A stretch of DNA of 64,000 nucleotides from UBA1351 sp963677885 (lineage in GTDB: Bacteria; Bacillota; Clostridia; Lachnospirales; Vallitaleaceae). Of the stretch, positions 40,603 to 51,600 are shown one piece after another (position 1 is the stretch's first letter; the number at the start of each line of letters is the position of its first letter). The stretch lies in the NCBI GenBank assembly GCA_963677885.1, contig OY782500.1:3968001-4032000 (forward strand), written 5' to 3'. Under the pieces are notes generated by a model. The model worked only from the letters and a program-made list of their open reading frames with translations, did no database searches and had not been told where the DNA came from. A program made the position numbers and the translations under genes.

Positions 40603-42246
40603 ATGACCGGTGTAGCAGTTTTTGATGGTATATCAATAGGAAAAACGTGGTTAGTCGAAGAAAAAGAGATTTCTATTCCAGAATACAGTCTTACAGATGG
40701 AGATATCGATGATGAACTGTCTAGTATAGAAGAGTGGAAAAACAAACACGGTGAGAATCTGAAACATAAAAAGGATATGATTCTAGAAACTGTTGGTGAA
40801 GAAGAGAGCAAGATTTTTGACGCTCACCTGGAAATATTAAATGACCCTGAATTGGAAGCGACTATTATTGGTCATATTAAAAATGATCATATGAATGGCG
40901 TGAAAAGCATCTATGAAACCATGCAGCAGTTTTTGCAATTGTTTAAAGGTATTGATGACCCATATATTCGTGAAAGGGCAGTTGATATTGAGGATGTATT
41001 AACCGGTTGGATCAAAGTCGGCTTGGGTATTGAAGAATCCGGTTTGGCCAGTATTTCAGAGGATGTGGTTCTTTTTGCCAATGACCTGACACCTTCTGAC
41101 ACCGTTCATTTTACTTCTTTTGTCAAAGGTGTCGTTCTTCAGGAAGGCAGCGTGACCAGTCATACTGCTATTGTAGCCAAGGCAAAGGGCATACCAACGA
41201 TTGTCGGTTTTAAGGAACTCATGCCAAAGCAGGGCCAAGTCGTAGTTCTTGATACAAAAGCCATGGCCATGATCGTTGAGCCAGACCAAGAAACTTATGA
41301 TACCTATATGGAAAAGGTAAAAGAAATTGAAGTTTACAAAGCGTCACTTGCAAAACTTAAAGATTTGCCTGGTCTTACTGAAGACGGTCATGAAATAGAG
41401 ATCTTCGGCAATGTTGGAGCTTTGGAAGATGCTCATGCAACCCTTGACAATGGTGGATTTGGTGTCGGTCTTCTTAGAACTGAATTGATTTATATGGAAA
41501 GCAAGGATTGGCCAACAGAAGAGGAACAGTACAAAATCTATTATGATATAGCCAGTACAGTAAATGAAGAAGTTATTATTCGGACTCTTGATATTGGTGG
41601 TGATAAGGTCCTTCCATATTATAAATTTGATCATGAGGAAAATCCTTTCCTAGGTCTTCGAGCCCTTCGTTTCTGTTTGAAGAATCAGGATATATTTCTG
41701 ACCCAGCTGAAGGCAATTCTTAGAGTCAGTGCTGAGTTTCCGGTTAAGGTCATGTTCCCAATGGTTGGAGCGGTCAGTGAGTTGATTGAAGCCAGAAAGG
41801 TTTTAGACCTTGCCAAAGCTGAGCTTAGAGAAGAAGGCAAAGCCTTTAATGATCAAATACCTGTGGGTATCATGGTTGAGATTCCATCAGTAGTCTTTGC
41901 CCTGGATATGTTTGAAGGCCTTATTGATTTTGTCAGTATAGGTACCAATGACTTATGTCAGTACACATTGGCGGTTGACCGTATGAATCCTGAAGTCGCT
42001 TATCTTTATGACTCAGAAAATATCAGTATACTTAGAATGATTAAACATGTGGTTAAATCCTGTCATGCTATGAATGTTAAAGTTGGTGTTTGTGGTGAAA
42101 TGGCCGGTAGTGTGAAGACAGGCCTTATTCTTTTAGGTCTTGGTGTTGATGAGCTTTCTATGAGCCCTGCTATGATTCCATATGTCAAGGATGCAATCAG
42201 AAAAGCCTCATATAAAGAGCTAAAGGAAAAGTACGCAAGTATATAG
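40603..42246 (+). CDS. ptsI: Phosphoenolpyruvate-protein phosphotransferase (PTS enzyme I)
   Basis: 547 residues, close to the usual 570. Phospho-histidine region GSVTSHTAIVAKAKGIPTIV with His187; PEP-binding domain with LLRTELIYM, TLDIGGDKVLPY, SIGTNDLCQYTLAVDRMN and CGEMAG. It starts PTS sugar uptake by transferring phosphate from PEP to HPr. ptsH and sugar-specific EII genes are not in this window. AAGAAAGGGTGTAGCAA precedes ATG 40603. Confidence 0.92.
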   Translation: MTGVAVFDGISIGKTWLVEEKEISIPEYSLTDGDIDDELSSIEEWKNKHGENLKHKKDMILETVGEEESKIFDAHLEILNDPELEATIIGHIKNDHMNGVKSIYETMQQFLQLFKGIDDPYIRERAVDIEDVLTGWIKVGLGIEESGLASISEDVVLFANDLTPSDTVHFTSFVKGVVLQEGSVTSHTAIVAKAKGIPTIVGFKELMPKQGQVVVLDTKAMAMIVEPDQETYDTYMEKVKEIEVYKASLAKLKDLPGLTEDGHEIEIFGNVGALEDAHATLDNGGFGVGLLRTELIYMESKDWPTEEEQYKIYYDIASTVNEEVIIRTLDIGGDKVLPYYKFDHEENPFLGLRALRFCLKNQDIFLTQLKAILRVSAEFPVKVMFPMVGAVSELIEARKVLDLAKAELREEGKAFNDQIPVGIMVEIPSVVFALDMFEGLIDFVSIGTNDLCQYTLAVDRMNPEVAYLYDSENISILRMIKHVVKSCHAMNVKVGVCGEMAGSVKTGLILLGLGVDELSMSPAMIPYVKDAIRKASYKELKEKYASI

Positions 42247-42346
42247 AGTAAATAAGGGGTATTAAGGGTCATAAATCCTTTGATATCCCTTATTAAATAG
42301 TATTTTATAAGAGACCATAGAAGAGTGAAAAAAGATAATTAATTTC

Positions 42347-42375
42347 TTGACAATCTGCTTGTATGGGAGTATTAT
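42347..42375 (+). promoter_or_regulatory. Promoter of the dtxR-feoA unit
   Basis: TTGACA (42347-42352), 17 bp, TATTAT (42370-42375); the metalloregulator operator begins 6 bp later. Confidence 0.82.
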
Positions 42376-42381
42376 GTAATT

Positions 42382-42397
42382 GTTAACCAGAGCTAAC
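42382..42397. promoter_or_regulatory. DtxR-type operator 1
   Basis: GTTAACCAGAGCTAAC at the predicted start site of the regulator transcript. It shares the pattern GTTARC-N4-GYTAAC with sites at 43139 and 43184. Confidence 0.82.
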
Positions 42398-42415
42398 TCT
42401 CGAAATGAGGTTATT

Positions 42416-42799
42416 ATGTCTAGTACTGAATCGATGGAGATGTACCTTGAAACTGTATATGTACTTGAGAAGAACCATGGACACGCCCATAGCGTGGATA
42501 TTGCCAATAGACTAGGTGTTTCCAAACCCAGTGTGACCAAGGCCATGAACTATCTCAAAGATAAGGGATTAATCCTTAAAGAAAATTACGGTACCATAAC
42601 CTTAACTCATGAAGGAAGAAAGCTTTCAGAGAATATTTATTCCAAACATAAACTTATTAGCCGTTATCTTGCCCATTCTTTGAATTTGAGTGAAGCAGAA
42701 GCTGCTACGAATGCATGTAAAATGGAACACGTATTAACAGACACCATGTTGGACGCTATTTGCAGGTATTTACGTGATAATGATATAAGCTGTGAATAG
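42416..42799 (+). CDS. DtxR/MntR-family iron- or manganese-dependent repressor
   Basis: 127 residues from ATG 42416, after GAGG; the frame opens earlier at a TTG (42380) that lies inside the operator. N-terminal winged HTH (MEMYLETVYVLEKN, VDIANRLGVSKPSVTKAMNYL), then the metal-binding dimerisation helices with KMEHVLTDTMLDAIC. The C-terminal SH3 domain is missing, as in MntR-like short forms. Three operators indicate control of itself, feoA and the Cys-rich peptide gene. Confidence 0.9.
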   Translation: MSSTESMEMYLETVYVLEKNHGHAHSVDIANRLGVSKPSVTKAMNYLKDKGLILKENYGTITLTHEGRKLSENIYSKHKLISRYLAHSLNLSEAEAATNACKMEHVLTDTMLDAICRYLRDNDISCE

Positions 42800-42813
42800 A
42801 TTGGAGGAACAAG

Positions 42814-43119
42814 ATGGATCAATCAATTAATCAGTCTTTTGCAAAAAGAATATTTGGTTTTGGTAAGAAACGCCCGTCTGTGGATAGCCAGTCTTCTGTT
42901 AAAGAGGGCACATTGGCAACAGGTGAATTAAATAAAGAATACAAGATTATTGATGTTGTAACCAGTGATCATGAGATGAAGAATTTTCTTTTTTCGTTAG
43001 GTTGTTATGCTGGTGAATATATTACCGTTATTTCTCATCTTGCAGACAATTATGTTATTGCTGTCAAAGATGCTAGATACAGCATTGATACAGAGCTTGC
43101 TCAAGCGATTCTTGTCTAG
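42814..43119 (+). CDS. feoA: FeoA-domain protein
   Basis: 101 residues. The C-terminal 75 residues form the FeoA SH3-like domain (FLFSLGCYAGEYITVIS, YVIAVKDARYSIDTELAQAIL); the first 30 are a basic, Ser-rich extension. FeoA normally assists the FeoB ferrous-iron permease. It lies 14 bp after the dtxR-type gene with GGAGGAACAAG as ribosome-binding site, but no feoB gene follows. Confidence 0.85.
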   Translation: MDQSINQSFAKRIFGFGKKRPSVDSQSSVKEGTLATGELNKEYKIIDVVTSDHEMKNFLFSLGCYAGEYITVISHLADNYVIAVKDARYSIDTELAQAILV

Positions 43120-43138
43120 CTTTTTTTATGGGACCTTA

Positions 43139-43154
43139 GTTAACGTCAGTTAAC
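43139..43154. promoter_or_regulatory. DtxR-type operator 2
   Basis: GTTAACGTCAGTTAAC between feoA and the Cys-rich peptide gene; a palindromic relative of the site at 42382. Confidence 0.7.
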
Positions 43155-43183
43155 TTCTACATAAATTTTATTTTGGATTTAAA

Positions 43184-43199
43184 GTTAGCCAGGGCTAAC
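43184..43199. promoter_or_regulatory. DtxR-type operator 3
   Basis: GTTAGCCAGGGCTAAC, a perfect 7-2-7 dyad, 17 bp before the Cys-rich peptide start; differs from the site at 42382 at two positions. Confidence 0.8.
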
Positions 43200-43215
43200 A
43201 ACATAGGAGCATAAT

Positions 43216-43368
43216 ATGGGAAATTTTATTGTCATTCTGGTGATTGCAACCATTCTTGCACTGGCAATTGTCAAAATTGTCAAAGAAAAGAAAAAGGGAG
43301 CCAAATGTGTTGGCTGTCCCTATAGTGTGTCCAGTAATAATGGAAGTGGATGCAGCTGTAACCATTAA
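43216..43368 (+). CDS. FeoB-associated Cys-rich membrane peptide
   Basis: 50 residues: MGNFIVILVIATILALAIVK forms one membrane helix, then a basic stretch (KEKKKG) and a Cys-rich tail CVGCPYS...GCSCNH with four cysteines. This is the pattern of the small FeoB-associated proteins (virus attachment p12-like family) encoded behind feoB in Firmicutes. AGGAG (43205-43209) sits 6 nt ahead of ATG 43216. An operator at 43184 and a terminator at 43394 frame it. Confidence 0.82.
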   Translation: MGNFIVILVIATILALAIVKIVKEKKKGAKCVGCPYSVSSNNGSGCSCNH

Positions 43369-43393
43369 TGTAATATTATGATATAAGCATTGG

Positions 43394-43430
43394 AGCAGAA
43401 CTTTATCACGATAGAGTTTCTGCTTTTTTT
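43394..43430 (+). terminator. Terminator of the iron locus
   Basis: AGCAGAAC...GTTTCTGCT stem with inner TAT/ATA pairing, followed by seven T residues. Confidence 0.88.
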
Positions 43431-43559
43431 GTACTCTTTTTATATAATCCTTTTGGTAAGTTATGAAAAATGATGGAATTTACGAATTGTTCATACATCA
43501 TTCACAAGAAATGGTAAAAACATAAAAGTAATATGGTATAATTAAACAAATTGGGGTTG

Positions 43560-43604
43560 TTGCATAGCAGGTCGTAATCAAAGGATTTACTGCTCACTAT
43601 GCAA
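43560..43604 (+). promoter_or_regulatory. Leader hairpin next to the chemoreceptor start
   Basis: TTGCATAG (43560-43567) pairs with CTATGCAA (43597-43604) and the interior pairs again (GCAG/CTGC, TAATC/GATTTA). It ends 2 nt before the AGGAGG of the downstream gene, so it can affect ribosome access. Confidence 0.55.
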
Positions 43605-43618
43605 ACTAGGAGGACTAT

Positions 43619-45400
43619 ATGAAAAAATTCAGGACCAAAATCACTTTATTGTTGGCAGGGGTGGCTTTTTTGCTGTCTATCATTATTTCTGTATCAAGTC
43701 TCTTGTCATTGTCGCAACTGAAAACATCAGCTTATGAATTACATGAGGAGGCTATTGAGGCAAAACACGAATCTGCCCTTAGATACCAGGCGGAGATTGG
43801 TACAGCAATTCTCAAGAATAATTTTTTTAGGGAACAAAGAGGCGAGGTGACCTTGGAAGAAGCCAAGGAAAATGCAATTAGGGAAATGCATCAAACGGTA
43901 TATGCTGGAAATGCCAGTTTCATTCTTTTGGGTAAAGATGGAACCCTCCTAAATTACAGACAAAATCCAGACCTTGTAGGTACTGATGTGACCAGCTATC
44001 AGTCATCAGACGGTCAACAGATATTTAAGGAAATTATGGATGGTGTTTCTTCAGGGTCTTCATTAGGTTTTTATTTAGAGGTTCCTGCTGAATTTTCGGC
44101 AAGTCAAGGGGGACAGCCTGAGGAGGCCTTGCTCTATGCAGTTTCCTTTAATGAGTTTGACTGGATCATAGCAACTTATGAAATGACTAATTCCAAGGCA
44201 ACAAGCCTGGAGAACTTTTCTTTAAAGATGCAGGATCTTACGAACAGCATTGTCTATTATCAACTGATTATCAGTGCTGTATTCCTGGTTGTGGTTATTA
44301 TTGCATCCTATATTATCGGTGGTAGAATAGCTCAACATATTGTAAGGGTGTCAAAAGCAGCCAAGGAACTGTCAGAAGGTAACCTAACCATATCCAATCT
44401 TAAGGTTCACGGTAAAGATGAATTGGGACAGCTGGCGAATTCATTTAATGAAAGTGTTAAAGGAATTCACGACATTGTTCTAGGTGCAAAAGGTGTGGCA
44501 ACAGATGTTTATGAGCAAACAGAGATCGTCGATGGTTCCATGCACGGACTAAGTATCGGAACTGAGCAGATTTCTATGACCATAGAGGAAATCGCCAGTG
44601 GAGTCAGCAAACAAGCTGAATCATCAGACAATATTCGTCAAAAATCGGAAAACGTAATGGATTTCATTGTTAGAATAAACGAAGAGATTGCTGAAAGTGG
44701 CCGAATAACTGAAAAAACAAAAGATGTTGTTGTCCAGGGTAAAGATACGATTGAAGTCCAAAAAGTAAAAATGGATGAGAATAAAAAAGCTACAGACAAA
44801 ACGGTGAAATCAATAACTGCCTTGTCAGAGATATCCAATGAGATATCCTCTATTGTCAATGTTATAGAAGGAATCTCCTCACAAACCACCTTGCTTGCCC
44901 TTAATGCATCAATAGAGGCAGCCAGGGCTGGTGAAGCTGGAAAAGGTTTCTCAGTTGTTGCCGATGAGATCAGAAAGCTGGCTGAGGAAACCGTTAATTC
45001 TACATCCAAGATTACACAAATCATTGCCAATGTCAATGTTGCTGTCAGTGAATCCATAGCCTCTATGGATGTAGCCAGTGATGCTGTCAGTGAGCAGGAA
45101 AAAGCCCTAGACTTGACCCGTGACGCTTTTGAGAGGATTATTGAGTCAGTTAATGAGTCCTATCAAAAATCTGTTAATGTTAAGCAATCTACTGAAGAAC
45201 TAACCAATCAGTTTGAGGTTATCAATCACGAAATCGTTGAAATTGCAAGTATTTCAGAAGAGTCCTCAGCCGCTGTTGAAGAAGTATCAGCTACAACCCA
45301 ACAACAGGCAGAAGGCTTCAGAAAAGTCAATGAAGTTACCAATGAACTTAACAAGGTCGCCAAGGAGCTCATTGAAGCTATGAGCCGGTTCTCGGTTTAA
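43619..45400 (+). CDS. Methyl-accepting chemotaxis protein with Cache sensor
   Basis: 593 residues. First helix about 8-30, extracellular Cache-type domain (about 35-195; ILLGKDGTLLNYRQNPDLVG), second helix about 215-235, HAMP (AKELSEGNLTISNL), then the cytoplasmic coiled-coil signalling domain with the invariant tip SSQTTLLALNASIEAARAGE. It senses a small ligand outside and signals to CheA/CheW. No che genes are nearby. Flanked by terminators, so monocistronic. Confidence 0.93.
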   Translation: MKKFRTKITLLLAGVAFLLSIIISVSSLLSLSQLKTSAYELHEEAIEAKHESALRYQAEIGTAILKNNFFREQRGEVTLEEAKENAIREMHQTVYAGNASFILLGKDGTLLNYRQNPDLVGTDVTSYQSSDGQQIFKEIMDGVSSGSSLGFYLEVPAEFSASQGGQPEEALLYAVSFNEFDWIIATYEMTNSKATSLENFSLKMQDLTNSIVYYQLIISAVFLVVVIIASYIIGGRIAQHIVRVSKAAKELSEGNLTISNLKVHGKDELGQLANSFNESVKGIHDIVLGAKGVATDVYEQTEIVDGSMHGLSIGTEQISMTIEEIASGVSKQAESSDNIRQKSENVMDFIVRINEEIAESGRITEKTKDVVVQGKDTIEVQKVKMDENKKATDKTVKSITALSEISNEISSIVNVIEGISSQTTLLALNASIEAARAGEAGKGFSVVADEIRKLAEETVNSTSKITQIIANVNVAVSESIASMDVASDAVSEQEKALDLTRDAFERIIESVNESYQKSVNVKQSTEELTNQFEVINHEIVEIASISEESSAAVEEVSATTQQQAEGFRKVNEVTNELNKVAKELIEAMSRFSV

Positions 45401-45441
45401 CTACCCTAAAATATAGTCAGTAAGTAATTGAAAAACCTAGT

Positions 45442-45481
45442 ACAGGAGTCTTATAAAATAATCTAAGACTCCTGTTTTTTT
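45442..45481 (+). terminator. Terminator after the chemoreceptor gene
   Basis: ACAGGAGTCTTA (45442-45453) and TAAGACTCCTGT (45464-45475) form a perfect 12-bp stem followed by a T-run. Confidence 0.93.
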
Positions 45482-45491
45482 ACGTCTTTTT

Positions 45492-45521
45492 GCAGTAAGG
45501 ATTACCTATACTCCTTACTGC
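45492..45521. other. Second perfect hairpin, role unknown
   Basis: GCAGTAAGGA (45492-45501) and TCCTTACTGC (45512-45521), 10-nt loop, no T-run. It lies between the terminator and the FN3 gene start, and could be an operator or mRNA structure. Confidence 0.5.
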
Positions 45522-45603
45522 TTATTACATGGATAAAATTAGGGACCTCCTGTATAATTAATAGATAGGCGAGGTTTAATATGAGATAGAATGAGGTATT
45601 ATT

Positions 45604-48600
45604 ATGAAAAAATTGTTATCACTATTATTAGTGGTCAGTCTTTGTATATCAAATTTTCAATTACAGATGAATACAATTGTTGCAGAGGGGACTGTAACGG
45701 GTATTTCTGGCACTTCTTCCTGGTATGATCAACTGACTGTTTCCTGGAATCATTATACTTACCTGGAAGGTGAAGAAGAAGTGCAGGCAGATTCTTATGC
45801 AGTTACACTTAACAATAATGGGGGAACAAAAACTACAGGTGCCAACTCTGCAACATTTACAGGTTTAGAAGCAGATACCACATATTCGATTAACGTGACA
45901 GCTTCATATGGCGGGTCTGTTGTAGCGTCAGGGACAGGCTCCGGCACAACAGATGACTATCCTAATCCCGAGTCGCCATCAGGTCTTTCGGCTTCTCAGA
46001 TTACATCCACATCAGCAGTCATATCCTGGTCACCAGGTGCATATGCCAATGCATATCGTATCCAAGGCGCTGGTCTAGATACCACAACTTCCAATACTCA
46101 GTATACAATTAGCTCTTTAACACCAGGTACAAGTTACCACGTGACGGTAACTTCTCTTCGTGATGAGCTTATCGGTGGTAGTGACAGTGTTTCTTTTTCA
46201 ACAAGACTTGGAACCCCAAGTGTATCGGCTACAGTTACCAGTGAATCCAGTGTGGATGTAGACTGGTCCAGTGTAGAAGGAGCCAGTGATTACCTGGTCA
46301 CCATAGCATCTATTTCGTATAGTGAGACAACAGCCGCTACCTCTACAAGCATTACAGGCCTATCTCCCAATGAAACCTATACTGTATCTGTTAAGGCCCA
46401 AACAAATGATGTTGTAGGCAGTGCCGGTACGGCTACCTTTACGACTGATTTGCCGGAACCCTCCCCTCCAGGAACGGTTTCAGCATCAGAGGTCAGTCAA
46501 ACCGGAGCAACCATATCCTGGTCTTCTGTGACTTATGCAACTTCTTATGTTTTTACCGGACCTCAAGGTGTAGAAGAGGTAACCGGGACTCAAATTATCT
46601 TATCAAATTTAAATCCGGATACTGGATATACAGTTTCAGTTGCAGCTAAAAATGCTTCAGGGACCAGCACAGCTACCAGTGCGTCTTTTACCACCTTAAT
46701 ACCAGCTCCTGGTACACCTACCGGTTATACAGCAGGGCAGGTTACAGAGACGACAGCTCAGATTTCGTGGACGGGTTCAGCCTATGCAGATTATTATGAA
46801 GTTAATATAAGTTCAGGTGGCAGCTCCGTTGCTAGTGGCAGCCCTACCGGAACATCCTTTTCTGCCAGTGGCTTAAGTCCTTCAACGACTTATCAGGTTT
46901 CAATAAGAGCCGTCAATGATGAAGGTATTTCATCAGCCTTAACAGGAAATTTTACGACCCTTACACCTTTACCTGGCGTTCCTAGTTTAGGTGGAGTTAG
47001 CGGCATAACAGAATCTTCTGCAGTTATATCTTGGTCAAGTGTCCCATATGCAGATTCTTATACGGTTACGATAGAAAGTAATGTTTATTCAGGAATAACA
47101 GGAACCTCCTATACAGCCAGTGGCTTGACCAGCCAGACAGACTATTCCTACAGCGTTAAGGCTGTCAACAGTCAAGGGGAGGGACCGGCCTCAAGTGGAA
47201 GTTTTACAACCTTGATTCCATTACCTGGTCCAGTATCTGACTTAAAGACAACCAGTATTCAAACCAACCAGGCTGCATTAAGCTGGCAAAGCGGTTCAGG
47301 AGCTACATCTTATCGGATATCCATTGGAGGAGAATCTTATACATCAAGTACCAGCTCATATACTATTACCGGATTGGATCCAGCTTCCAACTATAACGTT
47401 ACGGTATATAGTCTCAATGCTAGAGGCGAAAGCACTGGGGTCAGTTTATCCTTTACGACAGCCACCCCTCTGCCTGAAGCTCCATCAAACCTTACCATAA
47501 GTGATATCGGACAATCATCAGCAAAAATTTCATGGACAGGTGGAGCCTATGCAGATGCCTATAGAGTTACTGTCGGTGGCCAGACCTTTAATAATATTTC
47601 GGGTAATCAGTTGGATGTTTCAGGTCTTGATCCTGTAACAGAATACTCCGTTCAGGTTTACAGTGTCAATGATACCGGAACTAGTGATGGAGCTTCGGCC
47701 TCCTTTACGACTTTAGCTCCACCACCACCAGATGTACCTGGCAATCTTCAGACCTCAAGTCAGATAAACAGTGTATCCATATCCTGGTTTTCATCAGAGG
47801 GAGCAGAAGATTATAGTCTTGAGCTTAGGGATGGGACTAACATTACCCAAAGAACAACAGCATCTACATCTTACACATTTTCAGGTCTCGATCCATCGAC
47901 TGAATATGAAGTCCGCCTTAGGGCAAATGGATTATACACCTCATCTGATTATTCAACATGGATGAGTATTACGACATTAACGCCACCTCCAAATACACCT
48001 GAGTCTGTTACTGCAGTCGCAAGCGTTACTTCCGTAACCCTATCCTGGACAGGAGTTTCAGATGCAGATTCTTACGATATAAATTTCGATGGTAGGGCAT
48101 TGTCAACCCAGGCAACATCTTATACCATAAATGACCTTGAACCTGACCGTGATTATACCTACAGGGTTCGTGCCGTCAACACTTTTGGCAACAGTGAATA
48201 CTCAGAACTAAAAACAGTTCGGACCAAGGTTCCATTACCAGAGCCTCCCGCTGGGATTTCATCAACGGTTACTGAAACAAGTATGAAAGTCTCCTGGACG
48301 CCAGTTGAAAATGCACAGTCCTATGATGTGAATATTGATGGGACTGTTCATAATACAGAAAATACAAGTATCACTTTTGACTCCCTGATCGCAAATACCC
48401 TCTACAAGATAAAAGTAAGAGGAAAGAATGCAACCGGAAATGGAGAGTATTCTTCAATATATGAGATTTCAACCCTTCAATATATGCCTGGGATTCCAAC
48501 AGGTCTTCAAGGTAATGCCACTGAATATGAGATTACCCTTAGCTGGGACAGTGTTGAATATGCCAAGTCCTATACCATTATATTTGACGGTGTAAGCTAT

Positions 48601-51600
48601 GAAACAAGCAGTACACTTTGGGTTGTTGAAAATCTACAACCCTATAGTCTCCACACATATAAAATGAGAGCCAACAATGGTCGTGGATCTAGTGACTACA
48701 CCAGTGAAAAGTCGCTAAGAACCCTTCAGATTCTGCCCCTGACACCAGACGGTGTTCAGGCTTCGTCTTCCTCCAGAAGTGTTGATATTAATTGGACAAG
48801 TGTTGAGCGTGCAACAGGATATGAAGTACTTTTTAATGGAAGAACATATACGGTGTCAGGAACCGAGTTTTCAGCAGACAATTTGACTCCGGAAACAACC
48901 TATGATTATGCTGTGCGTTCGGTCAACCAAGCAGGTAAAAGTGACTATTCCGAGATTAAGAGAATACGTACAGATTCTGTTTTGCCTTATCAGCCGGATA
49001 TAAAAGACTTCAGTTCAACAGATACGACCATATCTATTTCGTGGTTTAAAGTATCAAATGCTGACTCCTATCAAGTCGTATTCAATGGAGATACTTTTGA
49101 TACTTACAATACATCAATGACCTTTAAGAATTTGGACCCTGATCGGGCTTATACAATAAAAGTAAGAGGCTTCAATGACAAAGGTTACGGTAGTTACTCA
49201 GGTGAGGAAACGGTGATTACTGATGAAGCAGTTGTCCTGTCACTTCCGGTACCGGTAAATGTGACTGCCAGTTCAACGTCATCAACCATTAAACTGGCCT
49301 GGGATCAGGTCCAGGGAGCAAGTTCTTATGAGATCAATATTAATGGTAAGTTGATTACAACCAGGCTTCTTACCTATACTTTTACTGGACTGGAACCGGA
49401 TACCAATTACGACTATATGATTCGGGGAATCAGTGATACAGGAGTTGGCCTTTTCAGCGATTTGGATAGTATACGTACCTTGGTTGGAAGACCGGGTAAA
49501 GTCTCCGGGTTAAAGGCTACAACGACTGAAGCTCAAGTCTTAATCAGCTGGGATGATTTGGAGGGGGCCACTTCTTATGAGATATATTTTGAAGACAAGG
49601 TCATAAAAAGTGATGTGTCTGAACTAACCCTAAGAGGATTAGCCTATAATGCAGATTATGAAATTAAGGTTCGCGGACTTAACAGCGCAGGTTCCGGTCC
49701 TTATTCTGAAGTGTTAAGTTTTAGGACCAGTCTGACAAAACCGGAGACACCAAGTGGCATAAGTGCCACGGCCAGAGAGGACGCCATTGTACTTATTTGG
49801 AATGATGTTGAGTTTGCCTCTTATTATGAAATAAACATTGATGGGCAGGTTTTCCGCGTAACCAGGTCATACTTAACTGTTACAGGTCTTGACAGTAATA
49901 CGGAATATAGATACTCGATCAGATCTGGTAATGATGCAGGTACAAGTTCCTATTCAGATGCCGCTCTCATTGTCACAGCTAAGGCACTTTCAGAAATTGT
50001 CATAACAAACCCTGTAGCGGGAACAATCACTGAAATACAAGCTGATGACCAATGGACGGTGAAATGGACCGAACTGGAAAAGGCAGTCCGTTATATCATA
50101 AGTATAGAATATCTGAATAGGGATGAAGAAATAATTAATATAGAAACTGATCAACTATCCTATACCTTGGAAGCAGAAAACCTTTGGGGCGGAAGGTATA
50201 ATATTCAACTTGAAGCCTATGACTCTGAAGACGATTTAATAGGACAGGGACAAGAAACAACGAGTCTTAGTAAAAAATTATCCGGTGTTTATCCAGATGG
50301 GTCAGATGTGCATTTGGATCAATCGAATCAGTTGGAAATCGGCTTTGAACCCTTAAACTTAGAAAATGTCAGTTACAAGGTGACGCTTACTGATGTTATT
50401 AGTGGTGAGGATATTTATAGCCTTACAAATGAAGACCCTCTTCGATTAGTGGAGGGAGACCTTTTCGTTGAAGATCCTACCAATGTTAGAATGACCCTTG
50501 AAGCGATTATGGGGCAAGTGGTTATTGCAGATTTTACAACAGATATAAGAGTATTTGCCAAACTGAACAGGGCTGGCAAGCCGACACTCATCAGTGATCA
50601 TGGTTTTGAAACCATACTGACAGGTTCAAGTCTTGACCTGGCATGGCTTTTGCCTGAAGAGAATATCCCTGATACAATGAATGTAAGTATTCTCCTTGAT
50701 GGCGTTGGAATATATCATCAATCTATTACGGTTGATGGCCCATGGACTATACCTGGAGAGGTTTTTGGCCAAGCTGGAACGTATATAGTAGGTTTAAAAG
50801 GGCTAGCTGATAATATGGAAGACAGTCTTGTGGACTATTTGATCGTCTATGTATTAGAGTCTAAAGACGTTATTGCAAAAACTAGAGTTGCTACAACTGG
50901 AAATGGCCAAGCCTTAAGAATGAATGGACGTATCACTTATATAAACAAGGAACGCATTAAATCCTTTGGCTTTGAGTACGGCAACAATCAGCTCATGAGT
51001 GAATCCTGTGAGGTTTCTTACATTCAGGGAGACGGAACTTTTACATATCCTTTAAGGTCATTAGGTGATGGGGACAAAATATATTATCGAGCATATGTAA
51101 AATTACTTGATGGATCAACCATATATGGTCAAGTGATGACCGGACTTGTTCCTGAATCCGAAGGCCCTAAACCTGAAATTCTTGAAATCAAGTATAAAGA
51201 AAAGATAGATGATAATCAAACAATTATTTATACTGTAACAACAGACCTTTCCACACAAGCTTTGATTTTTGACAATGGTCTGGGTGGTATTATCACTTAC
51301 AGAAGTGGGTATGTTGAATTTGATCAGACCAGGATATGGACCATTGAACGCTTTTATAGAAATGGTGGGGTCTATCAGGAAAGCCTAACCGGCTTATCTG
51401 AATGTGGTTACAGCAATGTAAAGTCCGTTAACCTGGTTACCGGAATAAAGGCTAATACAAAGCCAATACTTCAACTTAAAGATCAGGATCATCAATTCTT
51501 TGTGGGAACACTAAGTAACATATCCTTTGAGGGGCAGCTTGAGGCCCAAGGGGAGGATCTTATTAAGAAGATAACCTATGTTATTGGGCAAGATGATGAG

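Noticed and set aside
45604..50000. Tandem DNA repeats or a CRISPR-like array inside the long gene
   Set aside because: The periodicity is at protein level (about 85 residues); nucleotide copies are strongly diverged and no identical repeat-spacer pattern exists.
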